In this document: in pieces, positions 55,075-63,581 of the stretch | Layout: every line of letters starts with the position of its first letter | Numbering within the stretch: the stretch's first letter is position 1 | NCBI RefSeq assembly: GCF_001654915.1 | Contig: NZ_LXEQ01000001.1 | Source: Buttiauxella ferragutiae | GTDB taxonomy: Bacteria > Pseudomonadota > Gammaproteobacteria > Enterobacterales > Enterobacteriaceae | Reading direction: 5' to 3' (one strand) | Length of the DNA: 64,000 bases | Notes under the pieces: model-generated | What the model was told of the DNA's origin: nothing | Database searches by the model: none | Seen by the model: only the letters and a program-made list of their open reading frames with translations | Made by a program: the position numbers and the translations under genes

Positions 55075-55121
55075 GGTAGCCAACTTTGTTGATGGGCACG
55101 GCGAACCGTGCCCGAATACAC

Positions 55122-57293
55122 TTAGAAGCGGAATGTAGCAGTCGCAACAACCTGGCGCTCAGCGCCCCAGAAGCAGCCATAAGTGGCGAAGCAGCTGGCA
55201 ACGTATTCACGATCAAGCAGGTTGTTCACATTCACCGCCACGCTTGAACCATTCATACCGAAACGTCCGAGGTCATATTTAACCACCGCATCCAGAACCG
55301 CAGCACTACCCACTTTGAAGCTGTTAGCCGGGTCGCCGTAGCTGGAGCCGATGAAGCGACCACCGGTACCGATAGTCAGACCGGTCAGCGAGCCTTCATT
55401 GAAGGTATAATCACCCCACAGTGAAGCCATGTGCTCTGGCACCTGCTCAGGCGTGTTGCCTTTGTAGTTGGTGTCAGTGGTGTATTCCGCATCGGTGTAG
55501 GTGTAAGAAGCCGTCACGTTGATGTTGGCATTCACCGCCGCTTTCGCTTCGAGTTCTACGCCGCGAGAACGAATTTCACCGCCCTGAATGGAGGAGAAAC
55601 CATGGGAAGTATCTGGGTCGGACATCAGGTTATCAGACTTAGTCAGCTGATAAATCGCACCAGTAATCACCACCGCCATATCCTTCGGCACATACTTCAC
55701 GCCCGCTTCGTACTGACGGCCTTTAGACGGTTTGAAGGTGTTGCCGTAGAAATCTGCACCTGAGTTTGGCTCGAAAGATTCGCTGTAGCTGATGTACGGA
55801 GACACACCGTTATCGAACAGGTAGTTCAGACCCGCACGGCCAGTGAATTCGCTATCGTCACGCTCGGTGTAGTTATTCGCCTGGTAAGCGAGAGTTGACT
55901 GTTTCAGCCAGTCGTAACGGCCACCGACGGTCAGAACAAACTTGTTCCACTCAGCTTGATCCTGAATGTAGATGCCGGTCTGTTTCTGTTTGTTTTGCTG
56001 ATACGGGTCTGCATCGCCAAAATCGTAGTTTTCGTACACTGGGTTATACAAATCCAGTGGCGGAGCGCTGCCGAAGGTGGCGTTCACATCGTTACGCATC
56101 TGCTGGAAATCAACACCAGTCAGCAAGGTGTGTGCCACGTCACCGGTCGCAAAATTACTTTGCACTTGAGTATCAACAGCAAAGTTGTGCAGCTTTTCGT
56201 TATCCACAACAGTGCCGCGAGTCAGCATATAACCTGAAGAGTCTACGCCAGTGCCGTAAACGCTTTTCTGATTGGTTTTAGACTCAACATAACGCAGGTT
56301 CTGACGCACGGTGAAAGTGTCGTTGAACTCATGGTCAAAGGTATAACCGACCATTTTATGGGACAACGAGTAGGTGTTATTTGGAACACCTTCGTTGAAA
56401 TCAGTCGGCAGATAAGAACCATCTGGCAACGGCTCAACGGTACCTTCTTTCGGCAACCAACCGTAATAACCCGTCTCTGGAGTGTCTTGCAGGTTCGCTA
56501 AGAACGTGAAATTAGTTTTATCGTCAGGACGCCAGGTGAATGACGGAGCAATCGCATAACGTTTCTGTTTGGAGAATTGTTGCTGGTCGTCGTTAGAACG
56601 CGCCACACCAGTCAGACGATAAGAATAAACGCCTGCATCATCCAGTGAATCACTGAAGTCGAAACCGGTTTGCCACAGGTTGTCAGTGCCCATCTTGAAC
56701 TGAACTTCTTTCAGTGGTTCAGTGGTTGGACGCTTGCTTACCATCGTGATAATACCGCCTGGACTGCTTTTTCCGTACAGCACGGAAGTTGGGCCACGCA
56801 TTAATTCCACGCGCTCAAGCATGTACGGGTCGATGATCACTTCGTTATAGAAGTCGCCCTGAAGTTTCAGGCCATCTAAATAGTTGTTCTGGTTAACCGA
56901 ACCGAAACCACGAATTTTCACCGCGTCATAAGTGTCGGATGCACCACGGGTAGAAACGGTGATACCTGGCGTGTAGCCCAACGCTTCTTTCACGGAAGCT
57001 GGCTGGTGAGTATCCATCTCTTCACGAGTCACAATCGAAATAGACTGTGGAGTCTTTTCAATTGGCGTATCAGTTTTGGTCGCGGTTGCCGTGCGTTTAG
57101 CGGCAATCGTTGGAGACGGGCCCCACGCGCTTTCGTCAGCAACACTGGCGGAAACGGTGATGGTATCTTCTTTAGCTGTTGTGTTGTCTGCTGCAAAACT
57201 TGATGCACTGACACCGCTTACAGCGGCAGCAACAAAGAATGCAAGTTTGCGAATTGAGGTATTGACTGGTTGTCCAGTTCTTAAGCGCGCCAT
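55122..57293 (-). CDS. fhuA: TonB-dependent ferrichrome receptor FhuA
   Basis: FhuA imports ferrichrome across the outer membrane and is a common receptor for phages T1, T5 and phi80, colicin M and microcin J25. From the ATG at 57293 the precursor is 723 residues, with a signal ending about residue 34, TonB box DTITVSA at 43-49, a plug domain (about 50-195, KTPQSISIVTREEM) and a 22-strand barrel ending VVATATFRF. E. coli FhuA is 747; the shortfall is in extracellular loops, including the cysteine-containing loop 4, so phage specificity may differ. The frame upstream to 57500 is not coding. A Fur box precedes it. Confidence 0.97.
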   Translation of the reverse strand: MARLRTGQPVNTSIRKLAFFVAAAVSGVSASSFAADNTTAKEDTITVSASVADESAWGPSPTIAAKRTATATKTDTPIEKTPQSISIVTREEMDTHQPASVKEALGYTPGITVSTRGASDTYDAVKIRGFGSVNQNNYLDGLKLQGDFYNEVIIDPYMLERVELMRGPTSVLYGKSSPGGIITMVSKRPTTEPLKEVQFKMGTDNLWQTGFDFSDSLDDAGVYSYRLTGVARSNDDQQQFSKQKRYAIAPSFTWRPDDKTNFTFLANLQDTPETGYYGWLPKEGTVEPLPDGSYLPTDFNEGVPNNTYSLSHKMVGYTFDHEFNDTFTVRQNLRYVESKTNQKSVYGTGVDSSGYMLTRGTVVDNEKLHNFAVDTQVQSNFATGDVAHTLLTGVDFQQMRNDVNATFGSAPPLDLYNPVYENYDFGDADPYQQNKQKQTGIYIQDQAEWNKFVLTVGGRYDWLKQSTLAYQANNYTERDDSEFTGRAGLNYLFDNGVSPYISYSESFEPNSGADFYGNTFKPSKGRQYEAGVKYVPKDMAVVITGAIYQLTKSDNLMSDPDTSHGFSSIQGGEIRSRGVELEAKAAVNANINVTASYTYTDAEYTTDTNYKGNTPEQVPEHMASLWGDYTFNEGSLTGLTIGTGGRFIGSSYGDPANSFKVGSAAVLDAVVKYDLGRFGMNGSSVAVNVNNLLDREYVASCFATYGCFWGAERQVVATATFRF

Positions 57294-57318
57294 TGTATTA
57301 TCTCTGATGAAGTAACGA

Positions 57319-57346
57319 ATGATAACGAAAACGAGAATTATTATTA
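57319..57346 (-). promoter_or_regulatory. Fur box upstream of fhuA
   Basis: On the minus strand AATAATTCTCGTTTTCGTTATCATT overlaps the GATAAT-repeat Fur consensus. Its position about 30-50 bases before the fhuA ATG matches the E. coli fhuA operator. Iron repression of fhuACDB is therefore expected. Confidence 0.88.
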
Positions 57347-57395
57347 TGCCGCAGAATAATAGACGAAACGGAAAGTGCATGGCAAGCGGATCACA

Positions 57396-57415
57396 CCCCC
57401 TGGGGGACCAGGGGG
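57396..57415. other. GC-rich hairpin upstream of the fhuA Fur box
   Basis: CCCCCTGG (57396-57403) and CCAGGGGG (57408-57415) form an exact 8-bp stem around GGGA. It lies in the 245-base gap between fhuA and the next gene, beyond the Fur box. On the minus strand no T-run follows, so it is not a clear terminator. Role unknown. Confidence 0.55.
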
Positions 57416-57538
57416 ATAAAAAATAACCATACAAAGTGCAAGGAGTGAAAAAGGACTCACAAACAGAGAAAACCAGGCAGGAATGACACATCCCGATCAC
57501 GCTGTCAGCAACGTGACCGAATGGCTAATGCGAGTGGT

Positions 57539-58270
57539 TCAGGAAATCGCGCTTCTGTCTATCAATGAATAATGCTGTTTATTTTTTGAAGCGAGTGTTT
57601 TCCCAGCAGCGGTTTGCTCAAAAATAATAAATTTACCCACGCGAATACTCTCGCGAGAACATTCATCGTAAAAAGGGTCAAACGTACCTTCGACACATTT
57701 CCCCATAAGCCCACGATTGGACCATTTATTCATTTTCATTTTCCATTCGAGGGAGTAATGCGCTATTGGGCAAACGATTTTCGCCCATGGATCACATATT
57801 AATGTGTTCTCAATTAATTTCCGACTGCCGCGACGAGGTAGTGTGCCGACTAATACCAGACAGTGATCCACGGGATGTTGAAGGAAAATTTGTAATATAA
57901 GGATTGGGCACCCGACCTTCCGTTCAAGCTTGCTAATACGATCGGTGAGATAGCAAAAAGCGATTCGGGCATTTTCCCCACAATTGCCTGCGTTCTGCAC
58001 TCCATTGCGGTAATCATTTTCAACTTTTTGGTACAGTTGCCTGGAAGATAGCTTGAGTTTGCGCTGTGCAGAAACCGCCGCGCTGCGCATCTTGTCCCCG
58101 CCAAGGGTATGCAGCCGATATTTTTGCGGATTCGTCAACATCCACTTTTCAATCATATTTTTATCTGGATAAAACTTATTAGATGATTTTAGAGATAACC
58201 TGGAACGGGTAAAAAGCATGGCTTCGGTGAGATGTGGTAATACTATTTTTTGAAATGTTTTGCTGTCCAT
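57539..58270 (-). CDS. putative effector/toxin-like papain-fold deamidase or cysteine protease
   Basis: I do not recognise a named gene. The 243-residue protein carries NAGNCGENARIAF (Cys97), DHCLVLVG (His136) and ICDPWAKIV (Asp160). Order and spacing (39 and 24 residues) match the Cys-His-Asp triad of papain-like deamidases/proteases in bacterial toxins, such as the Pasteurella toxin C3 domain, SseI and Tox-PL domains. Many of these act on host proteins; the substrate here is unknown. The first 80 residues are basic, with no Sec signal or membrane segment; they could hold a secretion signal. The gene is visibly lower in GC than fhuA and mrcB. ATG with AGGAAAG upstream. No immunity-type partner is next to it. 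Confidence 0.72.
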   Translation of the reverse strand: MDSKTFQKIVLPHLTEAMLFTRSRLSLKSSNKFYPDKNMIEKWMLTNPQKYRLHTLGGDKMRSAAVSAQRKLKLSSRQLYQKVENDYRNGVQNAGNCGENARIAFCYLTDRISKLERKVGCPILILQIFLQHPVDHCLVLVGTLPRRGSRKLIENTLICDPWAKIVCPIAHYSLEWKMKMNKWSNRGLMGKCVEGTFDPFYDECSRESIRVGKFIIFEQTAAGKTLASKNKQHYSLIDRSAIS

Positions 58271-58372
58271 CTGACTTTCCTGTCTTGTACTGTGAAATTT
58301 TAAGCATTCAACAAAACATTAGAGCATTCTTCACAAGAGGCAGACAGGAAATAAATAATTAAGAAAAATATA

Positions 58373-58407
58373 TGCCACCCGTTAGATTATTATTCTAAAA
58401 GGTGGCA
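58373..58407 (-). terminator. hairpin terminator after mrcB
   Basis: On the minus strand TGCCACC pairs with GGTGGCA (58407-58401 with 58379-58373), with an inner TTAGA / TCTAA stem, followed by TATATTTTTC. It lies 18 bases after the mrcB stop. Confidence 0.8.
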
Positions 58408-58425
58408 CACAAGGACGTTCAGCAA

Positions 58426-60978
58426 TTAATTCCCGCCGAACATATCCTTAATCCAACCGGCAACACCATCACTGGATTCAGGCTGCTGCTGAGGTTGTTG
58501 CTGCTGTTGCTGCGGCTGCTGTTGAGGCTGCTGCTGCTGCGACTGATTAAATGGATTATTGGTCTGCTCGGCCTGCTGGCTTTGCTGGCACAATCCATCC
58601 GGATTGGTCGTCCAGACAGGAAGGACGCGATCTCCACCGCCACCACACTGGAAGTAACCCGCGCTATCAACACCCATATCAACAATGTCTTCCGGTGGGT
58701 TCAGCACCAGCGGAATTGGCGTCTGGTTAGCCAGATAACGTTGATACAGCGACATCGCCCCGCTCGCACCATATAGTTTGGTCGGCTGGTTGTTGTCACG
58801 TCCTACCCAGGTAATCGCCACTTCTTTGCCATCAATACCGGCAAACCAGGTATCCACATTATCGTTGGTGGTACCCGTTTTCCCTGCCAGATGCAGGTTC
58901 GGATACTTGCCACCCAACGCACGCCCGGTACCACGAGCCATAACCTGCTGCATGGTAAACAGCGTCATGTAGGCTGCCTGCGGAGGAACTGCCTGTTCCG
59001 CCTGCGGGAAGCTTTGATATAGCACGGTGCCGTCTTCAGCAATCACCGAACGCAATGCAGAAAGCGTTGCACGGTTACCGCCGCTGGCGATGGTCTGGAA
59101 TGCCTGCGCCACTTCGATTGGCGTCAGGTTCAGCGCGCCCAGCAACATAGCCGGAACCGGATGCAATTGGTTCTGCGGCACGCCGAGTTTGACCCAGGTG
59201 TCGGTTACGGCTGGCAAGCCCAACGCCATCCCCAGATTTACGGTTGGCACGTTCATCGAACGCGTCAGCGCATCCACTAACATGACCTTACCGCTCTCAC
59301 TGTAGCGACGGTCATCGTTTTGCGGCGACCACACTTGTCCGTTTGGCTGTTTCAGCGCGATTGGCGCATCGGTAATCCAGGTATTCAGGCGGTACGAATC
59401 CGGCTGGCTTAACGCCGTCAGATAAGTCGCTGGTTTTGCCAGAGAACCGATGGAACGACGAGCCTGCATCGCACGGTTAAAGCCGGCAAATTGCGTTTCT
59501 GCCCCGCCGACCATGGCACGAACTTCGCCGGTCGAACGGTCAACAATCACCATAGCCGCTTCGAGATCTTTGAGCTTACGAGAGGCACGCAGTACCGGAA
59601 CCCCTTCGCTTACCGCTTTCTCTGCCGCATCCTGGGAAACGGAATCAAACGTGGTGAAGATCTTCACGCCAGACAGGTCTTTAACTTTGTCACCAAGCTT
59701 AGTCTGAAGCTCGTTACGCACCATCTGCATAAACGCAGGCTGTGGCGAAATCACGCCACCGCGCGGTTGCACGCCCAGAGGACGGGCGCTCAGCATGTCG
59801 TAAAGTTCCTGGTCGATCACCTTCTGCTCTTGCAGCAAGCGCAATACCAGGTTGCGACGTTCCAGCGCCAGTTTCGGGTTACGCCACGGGTTGTAAATCG
59901 ACGCCCCTTTCACCATCCCCACCAGCAACGCTTGCTGGTCAAGGCTCAGCTCTTCAACCGGACGACCAAAGTAGTACAGGCTCGCCAGCGGGAAACCGCG
60001 AATTTCGTTATCGCCGCTCTGGCCGAGATACACCTCGTTCAGATACAGCTCAAGGATGCGATCTTTGCCGTAACGGGCGTCCATGATCAGCGCCATGTAC
60101 GCTTCGTTCGCTTTACGCCAGTAAGAGCGCTCGCTCGACAGGAACAGGTTTTTCACCAACTGTTGCGTCAGAGTACTTGCGCCCTGCACGGTGCGACCCG
60201 CGGTTAAGTTCGCCAGCATCGCACGACCGATGGAGTACAAACTGATGCCATCGTGTTCATAGAAATGGCGGTCTTCGGTAGCAATCAGCGTATCAACCAA
60301 CAAATCCGGGAAGCCGGTGCGTGGGACGAACAGACGCTGCTCACCGTTCGGTGAAGACAACATGGTGATCAAACGTGGATCCAGACGGAAGAAACCGAAG
60401 CTGCGGTTACTATCCATGTTCTGAATCGATTCCAGATGATCATTATCAAACACCAGACGTGCGCGGATCTGCCCTTCTTTACTGTCAGGGAAATCAAACG
60501 GACGGCGGATCATTTCGATGCTGTTGCCCTGCACTGTAAACTCACCAGGACGCGTCATCTTCGTCACCTGACGGTACTGCGTGGCTTCCAGCAGGTTGAC
60601 CATCTCTTTTTTGCTGTACGGCATGTCTGGCTCAAGGTTCACCATACGGCCATACACTGCTGCCGGCAGTTGCCAGACCTTGCCATCAATACGGGCACGG
60701 ATCTTCTGGTCAAGATAGACGCCGTAGATCACGAACAGCACGACAAAGACAACAAACAGTTTGACTAAGAACCACAACCAGCGGCGCTTTTTACGTGGCG
60801 GACGGCCATTGCCGCTGCCTTTTCCTTTGCGTGGCGGCATCGGCTCCTCGTCGTCATAATCATCATCGTAATCCGCATCGTATTCCTCTTCACGGACTCG
60901 ACGGCGGCTTACTTTCTCTTTTACAGGACGTGAAGGTTTACCTTTACGTCCAATCGGTTCGCGGTCATTCCCCGCCAT
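58426..60978 (-). CDS. mrcB: penicillin-binding protein 1B
   Basis: PBP1B is the main bifunctional peptidoglycan synthase, working with LpoB and the Rod or divisome systems. The 850 residues (844 in E. coli) contain a charged cytoplasmic tail, one membrane segment (about 68-90), a UB2H domain, a GT51 transglycosylase with EDRHFYEHDG, and a transpeptidase with SIGSLAKP (SXXK) and GKTGTTND (KTG). The C-terminus has a Gln/Pro-rich tract (about 815-835) longer than in E. coli. The ATG at 60978 gives MAGNDREPIGRKGKP; the start at 60993 is rejected. Confidence 0.97.
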   Translation of the reverse strand: MAGNDREPIGRKGKPSRPVKEKVSRRRVREEEYDADYDDDYDDEEPMPPRKGKGSGNGRPPRKKRRWLWFLVKLFVVFVVLFVIYGVYLDQKIRARIDGKVWQLPAAVYGRMVNLEPDMPYSKKEMVNLLEATQYRQVTKMTRPGEFTVQGNSIEMIRRPFDFPDSKEGQIRARLVFDNDHLESIQNMDSNRSFGFFRLDPRLITMLSSPNGEQRLFVPRTGFPDLLVDTLIATEDRHFYEHDGISLYSIGRAMLANLTAGRTVQGASTLTQQLVKNLFLSSERSYWRKANEAYMALIMDARYGKDRILELYLNEVYLGQSGDNEIRGFPLASLYYFGRPVEELSLDQQALLVGMVKGASIYNPWRNPKLALERRNLVLRLLQEQKVIDQELYDMLSARPLGVQPRGGVISPQPAFMQMVRNELQTKLGDKVKDLSGVKIFTTFDSVSQDAAEKAVSEGVPVLRASRKLKDLEAAMVIVDRSTGEVRAMVGGAETQFAGFNRAMQARRSIGSLAKPATYLTALSQPDSYRLNTWITDAPIALKQPNGQVWSPQNDDRRYSESGKVMLVDALTRSMNVPTVNLGMALGLPAVTDTWVKLGVPQNQLHPVPAMLLGALNLTPIEVAQAFQTIASGGNRATLSALRSVIAEDGTVLYQSFPQAEQAVPPQAAYMTLFTMQQVMARGTGRALGGKYPNLHLAGKTGTTNDNVDTWFAGIDGKEVAITWVGRDNNQPTKLYGASGAMSLYQRYLANQTPIPLVLNPPEDIVDMGVDSAGYFQCGGGGDRVLPVWTTNPDGLCQQSQQAEQTNNPFNQSQQQQPQQQPQQQQQQPQQQPESSDGVAGWIKDMFGGN

Positions 60979-61057
60979 TGCTTTCTCCACCAAAAATAAG
61001 GCGCATCGCCTGATTCTCCTTTCTTCCGCTCTGGTCGGAAGAGGAAATCTCTCAAAG

Positions 61058-63490
61058 TTATTGGTACTTTTTAGTGCGCCGCGTGGGCTGCGCGTCTGCT
61101 GGCGAATCCGGCCAGACGTGTTTTGGATAACGTCCTTTCATCTCTTTTTGCACTTCCCGGTAGGCTCCGTTCCAGAAAGCGGTTAAATCACGCGTTATCT
61201 GTAGTGGCCGCTGTGCCGGGGAGAGCAGTTCCAGAACCAGTGGCACACGGCCTTCAGCAATTACTGGCGTCCGCGCTTCGCCAAACATCTCCTGCATACG
61301 AACAGCAAGAACTGGCGGGTTTTCATCATCATAGCGAATGGCTATCTGGCTGCCAGTCGGCACAGTGTAATGAGTTGGCAACGCACTATCCAGACGTGCA
61401 CGCGCGTTCCAGTCGAGCAAATTGTGTAACGCACGTGTGACATCAATGTTTTTTAATGCCCGCAGCGAGTGTACACCATGCAGTTCAGGTAATAACCAGC
61501 TGTCTAAATCACGCAGCAAAGCATCGTCCGAAACATCAGGCCAGGCAAGTTCCGGCAACCATTTTGCCGCACATGCCAGGCGCAAACGAAACTGTTGCGC
61601 ATGCGCTGACCAGTTCAATACCGACAGCCCTTTTTCGCGAATGCCATTGAGCATCGCTTGATGCAATTCGTCTTCGGAAGGTTTCGCCAACGGCTGAACT
61701 TTCAGAATTAGCTTGCCAATCTGGCTGCGGCGAAACGCTTTTAAAGTGCCTTGCGTTTCGTCCCATTCCACGGAGTCGCTTTGCGTCAGCAACATCGGGC
61801 ATTGCGCCGTCAGTGCGTCAATATCCAGCGGAATAGCCTGCAAGATTCGCGCATCAGGCGTGTTACTTCCCTGCAATAACAACGGTGCTAACAGCCATTC
61901 ATAACGCGTTAAAGGATCGTCCTGATTAAGCATCGCCCCCATACCGTTGGCTAACTGGTAGCGACCATCCTGACCACGACGGCGAGCAATACGGTCGGGA
62001 AAAGCTTGCGCCAGTAACGGGGCGGCAAGAGCGAAATCCACTTCTCCACCACGGCTATTAAGCCGTTTGAGCAACTGAGCGCTGCGTTGTTGCCAGTTAT
62101 CCTGGCGGCGGCTAAACGCGTTTCGTAAATCACTGTCCTGGCCACGTGGCGGCTCTTCCAGAATCGCGACAATACGTGCCGCCGTAGCTTGTTCATCAGG
62201 CGTTTTGGCGTTGACCAACACCGCAGCGAGGCGTGGATCGTTACCGAGATTCGCCATTTTTTGGCCAATGGGCGTGAGCCGGTGTTGTTCATCCAGCGCA
62301 TTAAGCTGGCGTAGCAATGTTCGCGCAGCGGCAAGATTGACAGCAGGCGGCGTATCAAGCCAGGTCAGTTGCTGTGGGTCCTGACATCCCCATTGCAGCA
62401 AATCGAGTAACAAACCGGAGAGATCGCTTTGCAGGATTTCCGGCTCGCTTTGTGCAGCTGCGCGTTCTGCCTGTTCAGCGCTGGTCAGATGCAGGCAGAT
62501 CCCCGCCTCCAGACGCCCCGCTCGCCCGGCGCGTTGGATCATCGACGCCTGGCTAATGCGCTGTGTGATAAGCCGCGTTAAGCCAGTGCGCACATCAAAG
62601 CGCGCCACCCGTTCTTGCGCGGTATCCACTACCAGGCGAATGCCTTCGATGGTGAGACTGGTTTCGGCAATGTTGGTCGCCAGCACCACTTTGCGCATGC
62701 CGTTTGCCGCCGGTAAAATCGCTTTACGCTGTTCGCTCAACGGTAATGCGCCGTATAACGGGCAAAGCTGAACGTCGCTCGCCACGCGCTCTTGCAGTTG
62801 CTGCCCAACTCGCTGGATTTCCCCCACGCCCGGTAAAAACAGCAGCAGCGATCCAGATTCTTCACGCAGCAAATTCGCCACGGCAATCGCCACCGCTTCA
62901 TCAACACGAAGGTTTGTGGAAAGCGGGCTGTAACGGCGTTCCACAGGAAATGCGCGCCCTTGAGAACTGATAACCGGCGCGTCAGGCAAACACTGCTGGA
63001 GGCGCGAATTATCCAGCGTTGCCGACATAATCAGCAGTTTGAGATCGTCGCGTAGCCCTTGCTGCACATCAAGTAATAATGCCAGCGCCAGGTCGGCTTG
63101 CAGGCTGCGTTCGTGAAATTCATCGAGGATCACCAGCGTCACGCCTTCCAGCTCAGGATCGTGCTGGATCATGCGTGTCAGAATGCCCTCGGTGACCACT
63201 TCGAGTTGGGTATTTGGCCCGACGCAGGTTTCGGCACGCATTCGGTAACCGACGGTTTCACCCGGTTTTTCGCCTAATAATTCTGCAAGGCGCTGTGCGA
63301 CGTTCCGTGCCGCCAGGCGGCGTGGCTCCAGCAACAGAATTCGACCGCCTAAATTGGCCTGCTGTAAAATCTGCAACGGCAGCCACGTCGATTTACCGGC
63401 ACCTGTCGGCGCACTCAGTAAAACCTGCGGCGCGTTTTTCAATGCGCTAAGAATATCGGGCAGCACGGCAGCAACCGGTAATGACGACAC
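61058..63490 (-). CDS. hrpB: ATP-dependent helicase HrpB
   Basis: HrpB is a DEAH-type RNA helicase family member of poorly known role. The 810-residue product (809 in E. coli) has Walker A APTGAGKST near 28, the Walker B box DEFH, SATLDN (motif III), and the C-terminal helicase part with QRAGRAGR (motif VI), then the HrpB C-terminal domain ending PTRRTKKYQ. The GTG at 63490 with GGAG upstream gives SSLPVAAVLPDIL like E. coli; the ATG at 63517 would add nine residues. It is divergent from thpR. Confidence 0.95.
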   Translation of the reverse strand: MSSLPVAAVLPDILSALKNAPQVLLSAPTGAGKSTWLPLQILQQANLGGRILLLEPRRLAARNVAQRLAELLGEKPGETVGYRMRAETCVGPNTQLEVVTEGILTRMIQHDPELEGVTLVILDEFHERSLQADLALALLLDVQQGLRDDLKLLIMSATLDNSRLQQCLPDAPVISSQGRAFPVERRYSPLSTNLRVDEAVAIAVANLLREESGSLLLFLPGVGEIQRVGQQLQERVASDVQLCPLYGALPLSEQRKAILPAANGMRKVVLATNIAETSLTIEGIRLVVDTAQERVARFDVRTGLTRLITQRISQASMIQRAGRAGRLEAGICLHLTSAEQAERAAAQSEPEILQSDLSGLLLDLLQWGCQDPQQLTWLDTPPAVNLAAARTLLRQLNALDEQHRLTPIGQKMANLGNDPRLAAVLVNAKTPDEQATAARIVAILEEPPRGQDSDLRNAFSRRQDNWQQRSAQLLKRLNSRGGEVDFALAAPLLAQAFPDRIARRRGQDGRYQLANGMGAMLNQDDPLTRYEWLLAPLLLQGSNTPDARILQAIPLDIDALTAQCPMLLTQSDSVEWDETQGTLKAFRRSQIGKLILKVQPLAKPSEDELHQAMLNGIREKGLSVLNWSAHAQQFRLRLACAAKWLPELAWPDVSDDALLRDLDSWLLPELHGVHSLRALKNIDVTRALHNLLDWNARARLDSALPTHYTVPTGSQIAIRYDDENPPVLAVRMQEMFGEARTPVIAEGRVPLVLELLSPAQRPLQITRDLTAFWNGAYREVQKEMKGRYPKHVWPDSPADAQPTRRTKKYQ

Positions 63491-63581
63491 AAACGGCTCC
63501 AAAAGGGTATGATGCAAAGTTCGCTAGTGTAGCATCACATGAATCTATACCCGAGAATCCACCATTACCGAGAGACCCACA

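Noticed and set aside
57396..57415. Terminator for the effector-like gene
   Set aside because: The stem is good but no T-run follows on the minus strand, and it is 120 bases past the stop; kept only as an unexplained hairpin.
57293..57500. N-terminal extension of fhuA up to 57500
   Set aside because: It runs through the Fur box and promoter and would place the signal peptide internally; the ATG at 57293 gives the proper FhuA start.
58426..58590. Repeat-rich region considered as a CRISPR or minisatellite
   Set aside because: The repeats are glutamine codons in the end of mrcB, in frame and without spacers.
59491..60207. Plus-strand open frame (238 codons) opposite mrcB
   Set aside because: Composition is His/Arg/Gln-rich shadow sequence and it lies wholly within the conserved mrcB gene.
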